Shown here: piece by piece, positions 1 to 5,762 of the stretch | Position numbering within the stretch: position 1 is the stretch's first letter | Layout of the letters: every line of letters starts with the position of its first letter | Source: Campylobacteraceae bacterium | Lineage (GTDB): Bacteria > Campylobacterota > Campylobacteria > Campylobacterales > Sulfurovaceae | Assembly (NCBI GenBank): GCA_026982175.1 | Contig: JALSHP010000375.1 | Coordinates: 1 to 8,073, forward strand | Length of the DNA stretch: 8,073 bases | Direction: 5' to 3' | The notes under the pieces: generated by a model | Told to the model about the DNA's origin: nothing | What the model saw: the letters and a program-made list of their open reading frames with translations, nothing else | Databases searched by the model: none | Position numbers and translations under genes: made by a program

Positions 1-2
1 CT

Positions 3-824
3 CTTTATGGTAAACGAATTGTGGTTGATTGCTCCAATGGGGCAGCCTACATTGTTGCCCCTACGGTTTTACGTGAGTTGGGAGCTGAAGTAATTGTCAT
101 GGCAAATGAGCCTAATGGTTACAACATCAACACCAACTGTGGAGCAACCCACCCTGAAGCATTGGTGAAAAGAGTGATTGAAACACGTGCTGACATTGGA
201 ATAGCCTTAGATGGAGATGCTGATAGATTGGTACTGGTGGATGAAAAAGGTCAAATTGTCGATGGTGACAAACTCATTGGGGCATTGGCAATTCATCTTA
301 AAAATGAGAAAAAATTAGCCAATGATAAAGTAGTAGCCACAGTTATGAGCAATCAAGGCTTAGAAGACTATTTGGCTTCAAATGGCTTAAAACTAGAACG
401 CTCCGATGTGGGAGACAAACATGTACTAGAAGTGATGAAGAAAGTAGGTTCAAACTTTGGGGGTGAGCAGAGTGGTCATGTGATTTTTTCAGATTTTGCC
501 AAAACAGGCGATGGCTTGGTCTCTGGTTTACAAGCTTTTGCGTATATGTTAGAAACCAATAAAACAGCAAGTGAAGCTTTTGACGTGTTTGCCTTGTATC
601 CTCAAGAGTTGGTCAATATTAATATCTCTAAAAAAGTTCCCATAGAGGAGATAGCAGGGGTTAAAGAGCTTTTTGCTGAAATCGAAAAAGCAGGAATGCG
701 TCATTTGGTGCGTTATTCTGGAACAGAAAATCTCATGCGAATTTTGTTAGAGGGTAAAAATCAAGCCACTTTAAACAAAATGATGGAAAAAACAGTTGCT
801 CTCTTTAAAAAGGAGTTGTCATAA
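3..824 (+). CDS. glmM: Phosphoglucosamine mutase GlmM, 5'-truncated by window edge
   Basis: GlmM interconverts glucosamine-6-phosphate and glucosamine-1-phosphate in the cytoplasm, on the way to UDP-GlcNAc for peptidoglycan and LPS. The reading frame is open from base 3, so the gene starts outside the window; about 273 C-terminal residues of a usual ~445 are visible. Missing is the N-terminal domain with the phosphorylated active-site serine. Seen here: the VVDCSNGAAY domain-2 start (about 21-50), the metal-binding loop DGDADR (210-227), the sugar-binding loop GEQSGH (462-479) and the C-terminal phosphate-binding loop RYSGTEN (711-731). Together these favour GlmM over other phosphohexomutases. 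The stop codon TAA (822-824) shares its last A with the lspA start codon, and the lspA ribosome-binding site (AGGAG, 811-815) lies inside glmM, so the two are co-transcribed and probably translationally coupled. A glmM-lspA pair also occurs in Campylobacter. Confidence 0.96.
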   Translation, partial: LYGKRIVVDCSNGAAYIVAPTVLRELGAEVIVMANEPNGYNINTNCGATHPEALVKRVIETRADIGIALDGDADRLVLVDEKGQIVDGDKLIGALAIHLKNEKKLANDKVVATVMSNQGLEDYLASNGLKLERSDVGDKHVLEVMKKVGSNFGGEQSGHVIFSDFAKTGDGLVSGLQAFAYMLETNKTASEAFDVFALYPQELVNINISKKVPIEEIAGVKELFAEIEKAGMRHLVRYSGTENLMRILLEGKNQATLNKMMEKTVALFKKELS

Positions 825-1303
825 TGATCCGAAATTTACTCATCTTCTTTTTTGTGGCAGTGGGAACATTTTTTATTGACCAAGGCATCAAAGCATGGGC
901 TATGGAGTCTGTTCAAGGTGTAGAACATGCCATTATTTGGAAAGGCTCTTGCATTAATTTAGAACTCTTTTACAACCGAGGTGTGGCTTTTTCCATGTTA
1001 GCTTTTTTAGGTGATAACTTAAAATGGGTACAACTGACATTAATCATAGCTATTATTGCCTATGTCTTTTATGAGGGTTACTTAAAACAGTATGCTTTTG
1101 CCATTGGGCTAATTGTGGGTGGAGCGATTGGTAATCTATATGACCGTTTTATTCACGAAGGGGTTGTGGATTATGTGGCTTGGCATTGTGGTTTTGATTT
1201 TGCTGTTTTTAACTATGCTGATGTGATGATTGACTTAGGGGTAGCGATTATATTGCTTATGACATTTTTGGAATATCGAAAAGAGAAGAAGCTAAAAGCC
1301 TAA
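824..1303 (+). CDS. lspA: Lipoprotein signal peptidase II (LspA)
   Basis: LspA is an inner-membrane aspartyl protease that removes the signal peptide from diacylglyceryl-prolipoproteins. The 159-residue length fits the family. Family motifs are in order: DQxxK (D19-K23) at the end of the first membrane helix, NRGVAFS (51-57), GGAIGNLYDR (99-108) followed by VVD with catalytic Asp116, and FNYAD with catalytic Asp133. Four hydrophobic segments are seen at about 5-18, 68-83, 90-105 and 134-149, ending in a basic tail (RKEKKLK). The ATG at 824 overlaps the glmM stop by one base and has AGGAG eight bases upstream, which fixes the start. The last codons and the stop form the left arm of a terminator hairpin. 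The catalytic residues are present, so the enzyme should be active. Confidence 0.97.
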   Translation: MIRNLLIFFFVAVGTFFIDQGIKAWAMESVQGVEHAIIWKGSCINLELFYNRGVAFSMLAFLGDNLKWVQLTLIIAIIAYVFYEGYLKQYAFAIGLIVGGAIGNLYDRFIHEGVVDYVAWHCGFDFAVFNYADVMIDLGVAIILLMTFLEYRKEKKLKA

Positions 1304-1322
1304 AATTAGGCTTTTAGGTTTT
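1292..1322. terminator. Probable bidirectional intrinsic terminator between convergent lspA and PPIase genes
   Basis: Bases 1292-1303 (CTAAAAGCCTAA) and 1306-1317 (TTAGGCTTTTAG) are a perfect 12-bp inverted repeat with two bases between the arms; in RNA the last pair or two would open to give a workable loop. On the + strand the stem is followed by GTTTTAG. On the - strand it is followed by the pyrimidine-rich complement of 1281-1291. The left arm includes the last two lspA codons and its stop, and the right arm ends three bases before the stop of the convergent PPIase gene (1321-1323). The gap between the two genes is only 17 bases, so the hairpin can serve both. The U-tracts are short, so efficiency is uncertain. 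Confidence 0.75.
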
Positions 1323-2145
1323 AGTAAACTATTTTGGCATTTCCATAGAGTGTATCTACTTTATTTTTGAGTGCTTCCATCACTTTTTTCTGTTTTAATA
1401 GCTGTTCAATTTTGAGTTTTGCATCACTAAAACTCAATGTTCCTGCACTCTTTTTGTTCAGTAGGTAGACCACATTGTAGCCATGTTTGGTTTTTTCAGG
1501 AGAGGTGATTAAACTCTTTACTTTATATTTGTACATTCTGTCAAAAAGATTGGTTGGCATAGCGTCTCTTCCAAACCATCCCATGTACCCACTCTGTTTT
1601 TGAGCATGGGCAGCATCTAAAAAATCTTTATCTAAATTGCTTGATTGTTTGAGTTGGGCTAAAACATTTTTAGCAGTAGCTTCATCTTGAAAGATAATAT
1701 TGGCAATCTCAATGGAGTTTGGAAAGGTGAATTTGTCAATATTGTTGTCATAAAAGGTTTTAATCTCTTGTGCTGAAACAGTCGCTTTTTGAAACTCCTC
1801 TTGTTGATAGAGTGCAAGGGCAATCGCCCCTTTAATGCTTCTTAATTGTTCAGGATTTAAGCTTTTGCCATACTGTTGCTCTACGACATTTTTTTGTTGT
1901 TCAAACGCTTCTTGAAACTTAGGATTGTTAACAATAGGGGTTTTGAGTAGGTCAGCATAAAGCACCTCCTCTTTGATGAGTTGCTCCATAAGATTACTCT
2001 TTTGTGTCTCATCGAGTTGCTCATAGCCTTGTGATAGCAGTGCATCGGTAATTTGATGTCCATTGACGGTTACCAATGTTTTTGCCATGAGTAGCGTGGA
2101 GCTTAAGAGTAGAATAAGCGGGATGATTTTTTTGATAATTTTCAT
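1321..2145 (-). CDS. Secreted PEB4/SurA-like parvulin-family PPIase or chaperone with altered active site
   Basis: This is a 274-residue exported protein with an N-terminal signal peptide (MKIIKK, then a hydrophobic run to about residue 20, likely cleavage near LLMA-KT). A SurA_N-like helical chaperone region (about 24-120) is followed by a parvulin-type domain (about 140-230) and a helical C-terminus. The parvulin domain is recognised from GYMGWFGRDAMP (186-197) and the HGYNVVYL strand (221-228), and the whole protein resembles Campylobacter PEB4 (Cj0596), which helps outer membrane proteins fold. The usual catalytic histidines, in KHIL and GYH, read Asn149 (IANIIF) and Asn224 (GYN), so isomerase activity is doubtful. 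The start at 2145 is chosen over one 12 codons upstream because AAGGAA (2153-2158) lies seven bases before it and the signal peptide then begins correctly. The gene lies 60 bases downstream of dapF on the same strand and is probably co-transcribed with it. Confidence 0.85.
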   Translation of the reverse strand: MKIIKKIIPLILLLSSTLLMAKTLVTVNGHQITDALLSQGYEQLDETQKSNLMEQLIKEEVLYADLLKTPIVNNPKFQEAFEQQKNVVEQQYGKSLNPEQLRSIKGAIALALYQQEEFQKATVSAQEIKTFYDNNIDKFTFPNSIEIANIIFQDEATAKNVLAQLKQSSNLDKDFLDAAHAQKQSGYMGWFGRDAMPTNLFDRMYKYKVKSLITSPEKTKHGYNVVYLLNKKSAGTLSFSDAKLKIEQLLKQKKVMEALKNKVDTLYGNAKIVY

Positions 2146-2152
2146 TATTGGG

Positions 2153-2158
2153 TTCCTT
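2153..2158 (-). promoter_or_regulatory. Ribosome-binding site deciding the PPIase start
   Basis: AAGGAA on the - strand lies seven bases before the ATG at 2145. The alternative in-frame ATG at 2181 has no comparable site and would add 12 residues in front of a normal signal peptide. Confidence 0.7.
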
Positions 2159-2171
2159 TTTTTTAAAACTG

Positions 2172-2186
2172 ATATTAGCATAATAT
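2172..2186. repeat. 15-base AT palindrome upstream of PPIase gene
   Basis: ATATTAGCATAATAT is a perfect 6-bp inverted repeat around a three-base centre, in the 60-base gap between dapF and the PPIase gene. It is too AT-rich and lacks a following U-tract on the - strand, so a terminator is unlikely; an operator or chance are both possible. Confidence 0.3.
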
Positions 2187-2205
2187 TTGTGGTAAATTGT
2201 GTTGA

Positions 2206-2955
2206 CTAATCTAAGGTCTCGGCAACAAAGGTTTTGGTGACTCTTCCTGCGAAACGATAGATATCTTCTTCAAATGAGACATAGAGTTCTTCACCTGATT
2301 TGGGCAATACTTTTACATCATCATTCACCAAGTTTTCATCATTGGCACGAATGAAACAAGCGACTATCCCCGTACCACAAGCTAAGGTTTCATCTTCCAC
2401 ACCACGCTCAAAGGTACGGACATGAATGGTCTCTTCATCTTCAATTTTACAGATGTTGACATTAGCATTAAATTTATCTCTTAGGCGTTTGGCTTGGGCG
2501 AGGTCAAACTCTTCAATACTCTCTCTAATTCCTACAATATGAGGAACACCTGTGTCAATAAACCACCAACGCTCACCCTCTTCATCTATCTCGGTGCTAA
2601 GTCTGATTGGTTTGGTCATGTCGGTGGTAACATAGTTCCCATTGACATTGGCACGAATAAGACCTGCTCCTGTGAGAAATTCTGCTTCTCCATCGGCTGA
2701 AATGCCTTTCTCCATGGCAAAGTGTGCAATGGCACGTGATGCATTGCCACACATGGTTGCACGACTTCCATCTGCATTGTAAAAATCCCATTCAAAGTCA
2801 TACTCTTGATGGGGCATAACAACCACTAAGCCATCTGCTCCCACACCATTTTGTCTGTGACAGAGACGTTGTGCCAATTTAGAACGGTCTTTTTTCTTTT
2901 TACGAATGATAATCACAAAGTCATTACCACTTGCCGAATATTTGGTGACAGTCAT
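2206..2955 (-). CDS. dapF: Diaminopimelate epimerase DapF
   Basis: DapF is a cytoplasmic cofactor-independent racemase that converts LL-diaminopimelate to meso-diaminopimelate, used for lysine and for peptidoglycan cross-links. At 249 residues it matches the shorter campylobacterial form. Motifs in order: KYSASGNDF (5-13), GVGADGL (37-43), FYNADGSRATMCGN (58-71) with the first catalytic Cys69, the NANVN segment (163-167), ERGVEDET (183-190) and LACGTG with the second catalytic Cys193, followed by PKSGEE. The two-cysteine acid/base pair is intact. The first loop reads CGNAS rather than the common CGNG. The start at 2955 is supported by GAGGAG five bases upstream. A good extended -10 element lies just upstream, so the gene probably has its own promoter, though it is only 44 bases downstream of the exosortase-family gene. 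Confidence 0.96.
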   Translation of the reverse strand: MTVTKYSASGNDFVIIIRKKKKDRSKLAQRLCHRQNGVGADGLVVVMPHQEYDFEWDFYNADGSRATMCGNASRAIAHFAMEKGISADGEAEFLTGAGLIRANVNGNYVTTDMTKPIRLSTEIDEEGERWWFIDTGVPHIVGIRESIEEFDLAQAKRLRDKFNANVNICKIEDEETIHVRTFERGVEDETLACGTGIVACFIRANDENLVNDDVKVLPKSGEELYVSFEEDIYRFAGRVTKTFVAETLD

Positions 2956-2986
2956 AATATCTCCTCTTATTTAATGAAGATATTAT
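2954..2986 (-). repeat. 9-bp inverted repeat over dapF ribosome-binding region
   Basis: ATAATATCT (2954-2962) and AGATATTAT (2978-2986) are perfect inverted complements separated by 15 bases. In RNA the stem would include part of the dapF start codon and the edge of its Shine-Dalgarno sequence (complement of 2961-2966). It has only one G-C pair, so it is weak. The upstream arm overlaps the -10 element, so only read-through RNA from upstream would carry both arms. It could be an operator or chance in AT-rich DNA. Confidence 0.35.
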
Positions 2987-2990
2987 ATCA
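2982..2990 (-). promoter_or_regulatory. Extended -10 promoter element for dapF
   Basis: Reading the - strand, TGATATAAT (2990 to 2982) is a perfect extended -10 (TGN plus TATAAT). Transcription would start near 2975, leaving a leader of about 20 bases that holds the GAGGAG ribosome-binding site of dapF. No TTGACA-like -35 is seen at the usual spacing; campylobacterial sigma-70 promoters commonly lack a conserved -35. Inferred from sequence only. Confidence 0.5.
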
Positions 2991-2999
2991 GATTTTGTG

Positions 3000-3521
3000 T
3001 CAGTGAGCGTTTAGAGGATAGTGTGAATGGTTGGGTAAAGCTTCTGTGCTTGTTGCTTCTTTTCGGGTTTTAATAAAAGAGATAAAGAGAATTAATCCTG
3101 TTACGATAAGTAGGGCATTGCCCAGATAATCATGGGCTAATGAGAAGTTGTTTTGTGATTGGAGTACAAATTGTGTTACGAACCAAATACGAAAAACATT
3201 AATGGCAGAGATGAAAAGGTAGCCCATCATTGCCCATTTTACTTTGTGCATAATGCTTGCAGGAAAAGCAAGAATAGAGGCTAGGAAAAAGAGATAAGGA
3301 ATCATGCCATTACAGGCTTTTTCAATGACTAATGAATAATGCTCATTGATGAAAATATGATAATCTTCCATCATCCCAAGAGGGAGTAGTTGAGCTGTTA
3401 AAAGGGCGGTAATATCTTTTTGAAAATCATTAACGATTGTACTCATTGGAGAGTAGTCCCAATAGAAGAGTGCAAAAAGTAGCAGGATACCTAACCAATA
3501 GGATAAAATAAATTTTTTCAT
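3000..3521 (-). CDS. Small exosortase/archaeosortase-family membrane protein
   Basis: This is a 173-residue integral membrane protein with the signature of exosortases, the membrane transpeptidase-like enzymes that recognise C-terminal sorting signals (such as PEP-CTERM) on exported proteins. Seen: a first membrane helix (about 4-21), a periplasmic-looking segment (about 24-66), then EKACNGMIPYLFFLA with the candidate nucleophile Cys70, a helix to about 90, the AINVFRIW helix with Arg111, LAHDYLGN with His130, and a last helix (about 133-150) before a hydrophilic tail. The Cys-Arg-His order and spacing suit the family, and this is close to a minimal core, without the long N- or C-terminal additions of EpsI-type enzymes. 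The exact subfamily cannot be named. It is the first gene after the type II secretion block, 142 bases away and on the same strand. The start at 3521 has only a weak, distant AAGG. No substrate with a sorting tail is in the window. Confidence 0.8.
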   Translation of the reverse strand: MKKFILSYWLGILLLFALFYWDYSPMSTIVNDFQKDITALLTAQLLPLGMMEDYHIFINEHYSLVIEKACNGMIPYLFFLASILAFPASIMHKVKWAMMGYLFISAINVFRIWFVTQFVLQSQNNFSLAHDYLGNALLIVTGLILFISFIKTRKEATSTEALPNHSHYPLNAH

Positions 3522-3663
3522 TATAATATAAACCTTAAATATTTTTATTAATTATTTTTTATTAAATTTATTTTATCTTAAAAAAGTGGAGAAATTGCTT
3601 ATTGTTTAAAAATATTGCTAAAATAATGTTAAATGTTAGTAATTATTTCTTTTTATAGTGATT
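3522..3663. other. AT-rich intergenic region between GspJ-like gene and exosortase-family gene
   Basis: This 142-base gap is very AT-rich, unlike the near-zero spacing of the secretion genes to its right. On the - strand a -10-like TAAAAT (complement of 3570-3575) preceded by a T-rich stretch could be a promoter for the exosortase-family gene. A perfect tandem heptamer AATGTTA lies at 3625-3638. I found no convincing terminator hairpin for the pseudopilin gene and no open reading frame. Confidence 0.4.
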
Positions 3664-4248
3664 TTATCGTACTTGTGCTTGAAGCTTTGCTCCATTGTTT
3701 GTACTATTATTTGTAGCATTCTTATCTTTTGGTGGTGCTTCAGGAAGATTTTGAGACATAAAGAGTTGAGGAGATTTTCCTTGAATCTGTATCATGGCTA
3801 AAATTTTATCTTTTTTCTTACTTCTATAGACTTTAAAGAGTTCAAGGTTTTTAGCAATGACATCTATCTCCACACGCTCTTCATCTTTTAAGGGAATATG
3901 ATACTCTCCTCCCTCAATACGCAAGAGCGTATTTTCATTTTTATAGACCAACCAGACTACTTTCGCTTGTGATAAACCATAAAGTGAATGGGTAGTATGT
4001 TCAATAATGAGTTGATGAAATGTGTCTCGGGTATTAATGGTAATGTTATGGTCTGCATACATTAAATCTTTATAGAGAGTGCTTGTACCTTTGCTAAGGG
4101 TTGATGAGTTTTGTAGATGATTAAAGAGTTGTAGGTTTGAAGCCCTCATAAGGTCTGTACTTTTGTAGAGGGCTAAGAGTACAAATGTGAGGAGTGTAAT
4201 GGAGATTAAAACCTCTACAAGGGTAAAGGCTGAATGTTTCTGTTTCAT
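3664..4248 (-). CDS. GspJ-like minor pseudopilin (type IV prepilin leader)
   Basis: This is a 194-residue protein with a class-3 prepilin leader: MKQKHSA, then the mature start FTLVEVLISI with the conserved Glu at mature position 5 and an uninterrupted hydrophobic helix to about residue 28. Position -1 is Ala rather than Gly, which is frequent in Campylobacterota prepilins. It would be processed by the prepilin peptidase and join the pseudopilus tip of the type II system. Length, the long amphipathic helix after the membrane segment, and the VVWLVYKNENTLLRIEGG region (97-114) suggest GspJ, but GspI or another minor pseudopilin is possible. The last ~27 residues are hydrophilic and rich in Asn, Pro and Lys. 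The start at 4248 is chosen because it places the leader correctly, lies one base after the gspE stop, and has GGA eight bases upstream; a longer reading frame into gspE would add 13 residues before the leader. Confidence 0.8.
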   Translation of the reverse strand: MKQKHSAFTLVEVLISITLLTFVLLALYKSTDLMRASNLQLFNHLQNSSTLSKGTSTLYKDLMYADHNITINTRDTFHQLIIEHTTHSLYGLSQAKVVWLVYKNENTLLRIEGGEYHIPLKDEERVEIDVIAKNLELFKVYRSKKKDKILAMIQIQGKSPQLFMSQNLPEAPPKDKNATNNSTNNGAKLQAQVR

Positions 4249-4249
4249 C

Positions 4250-5761
4250 TTAATCTTCCATAATCCCGATACGAATCGCCTCTTCATAAGAGGTCTCTCC
4301 TGCTATCATCATGGCAGCAAGTTTATCGGCAATGGTTTTCATGCCTTGTTTTTTTACTTCAGCACGAATTTGGTGGTCATTAAATCCTTTTTGCATCATC
4401 TCTTTAACGCTGTCATTCATGATAAATAGTTCACCTACAGCTTGTCGACCTTTATAGCCTGTAAAGTCACACTCAGTACACCCCTCGGCTTTAAAGTAGA
4501 TGCCCTCTGGTAGAGAGAGTTCACTGAGAACAGAAGGGGCTAAAGGGGTAGCAACTTTACAATGAACACAGAGTTTACGAGTAAGTCTTTGGGCTAAAAC
4601 ACCAAGAAGTGTAGAGGTTAGAAGAAAATCTTCAATCCCCATATCCATCAATCTTGAGATGGCAGAAGTAGCATCATTGGTATGTAGGGTAGAGAGCATG
4701 AGGTGACCTGTAAGGGCTGAACGTAGAGAGATATCAGCCGTTTCAGCATCACGAATCTCCCCTACCATAATGATGTCAGGGTCTTGTCTTAAGATAGAAC
4801 GCAGACCTGCGGCAAAGGTGAGACCTACTTTGGAGTTAACTTGAATTTGGTTGACATTTTCAGCATTGTACTCCACGGGGTCTTCAACGGTAATAATGTT
4901 TTTATCAGGGGTGGCAACGTGTTGTAAACAAGCATGTAGCGTGGTTGATTTACCTGAACCTGTGGGCCCCGTAACGAGTATCATCCCATGAGGGTGCGTA
5001 AGGAGTCGGTTTAAATCTTTGGTAATGTCTTCGGTAAAACCGAGTGTTTGAAGTGTGGGAATACTCTCACTTGTCATAAGAAGCCTCATAACCACTCGCT
5101 CTCCATGATAGGTTGGTAACACAGAGACCCTAATGTCTAGGCTATTTCCTGAAATGGTTACTTGGGTACGACCATCTTGAGGAATTCTTTTTTCTGAAAT
5201 ATCTAAGTTGGAGATGACTTTAATCCGTGAAATCACTAAACCTGTAATGTTTTTGTCAATGTCTAAGTGCTTTTTTAATGCGCCGTTAATTCTAAGACGT
5301 ACTTCACCTTTTTTCTCTAGAGTTTCAATGTGAATATCTGAAGCCCCTTTTTTGATGGCTTGGAAAAAGAGAGAGTTTACCAATTTAACCACAGGTGCAG
5401 ACTCTTCATTGGAGAGCAAATCTTGTGAGTTTCGTATGAAATCTAATAAATCAGATTCTACTTCAATAATATCATCTGAACTTGTATCGACATTTTCAAA
5501 GTCTGAACCTGTTTGAATTTCTCTAAATTTATCAGCTAGACGTTCAAAGCTCTCCTCATCTAACTCAACAATAGGGTAGTCAATATTGAGTTTTGAAAAG
5601 TGATTAAGGGCTTGAGCAAGTGAAGACTTTTTGACAACGGCAGAGGGTTCATTTTCTATATTGGCAAAAAGTAATGCATGTTTGAGGCTAAGTCTATTGT
5701 CAACCTCCTCATTCCAATGAGGTTCTAAATTGACATTTTCAAGTAAAGGTAAACGCAACAT
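4250..5761 (-). CDS. gspE: Type II secretion ATPase GspE
   Basis: GspE is the cytoplasmic hexameric ATPase that drives pseudopilus assembly, docked to the inner membrane platform (GspL/GspF). The 503 residues match the family. Seen: an N-terminal region (1-120), the linker and N2 domain starting at SAPVVKLVNSL (121-131) with ASDIHIE (140-146), Walker A GPTGSGKS (265-272), Asp box EDPVEY (293-298), Walker B region DIIMVGEIRD (329-338), His box GHLMLSTLH (352-360), and a four-cysteine zinc site (C398, C401, C428, C431) of the kind that separates GspE/PilB from PilT. The ATG at 5761 is chosen because it lies one base after the gspD stop (TAAGATG junction) with a weak AGAAG upstream; an in-frame ATG at 5836 would need a 74-base overlap with gspD. 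The next gene follows after one base with the same TAAGATG junction. A competence or type IV pilus motor is less likely, given the gspC and gspD neighbours. Confidence 0.94.
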   Translation of the reverse strand: MLRLPLLENVNLEPHWNEEVDNRLSLKHALLFANIENEPSAVVKKSSLAQALNHFSKLNIDYPIVELDEESFERLADKFREIQTGSDFENVDTSSDDIIEVESDLLDFIRNSQDLLSNEESAPVVKLVNSLFFQAIKKGASDIHIETLEKKGEVRLRINGALKKHLDIDKNITGLVISRIKVISNLDISEKRIPQDGRTQVTISGNSLDIRVSVLPTYHGERVVMRLLMTSESIPTLQTLGFTEDITKDLNRLLTHPHGMILVTGPTGSGKSTTLHACLQHVATPDKNIITVEDPVEYNAENVNQIQVNSKVGLTFAAGLRSILRQDPDIIMVGEIRDAETADISLRSALTGHLMLSTLHTNDATSAISRLMDMGIEDFLLTSTLLGVLAQRLTRKLCVHCKVATPLAPSVLSELSLPEGIYFKAEGCTECDFTGYKGRQAVGELFIMNDSVKEMMQKGFNDHQIRAEVKKQGMKTIADKLAAMMIAGETSYEEAIRIGIMED

Positions 5762-5762
5762 C

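Noticed and set aside
2146..2181. Upstream in-frame start for the PPIase gene at 2181
   Set aside because: It gives an atypical charged extension before the signal peptide and lacks a ribosome-binding site.
2494..2822. Several 60-70 codon frames on both strands over dapF
   Set aside because: They overlap a clearly conserved enzyme, and their translations are rich in Cys/His/Trp in a way typical of shadow frames.
3586..3600. Sigma-54-like GG...GC element (GTGGAGAAATTGCTT) on the + strand
   Set aside because: Only seven bases separate GG and GC instead of ten, and no + strand gene follows.
4249..4287. Upstream in-frame start for the pseudopilin gene at 4287
   Set aside because: It would place 13 extra residues before a normal prepilin leader and overlap gspE.
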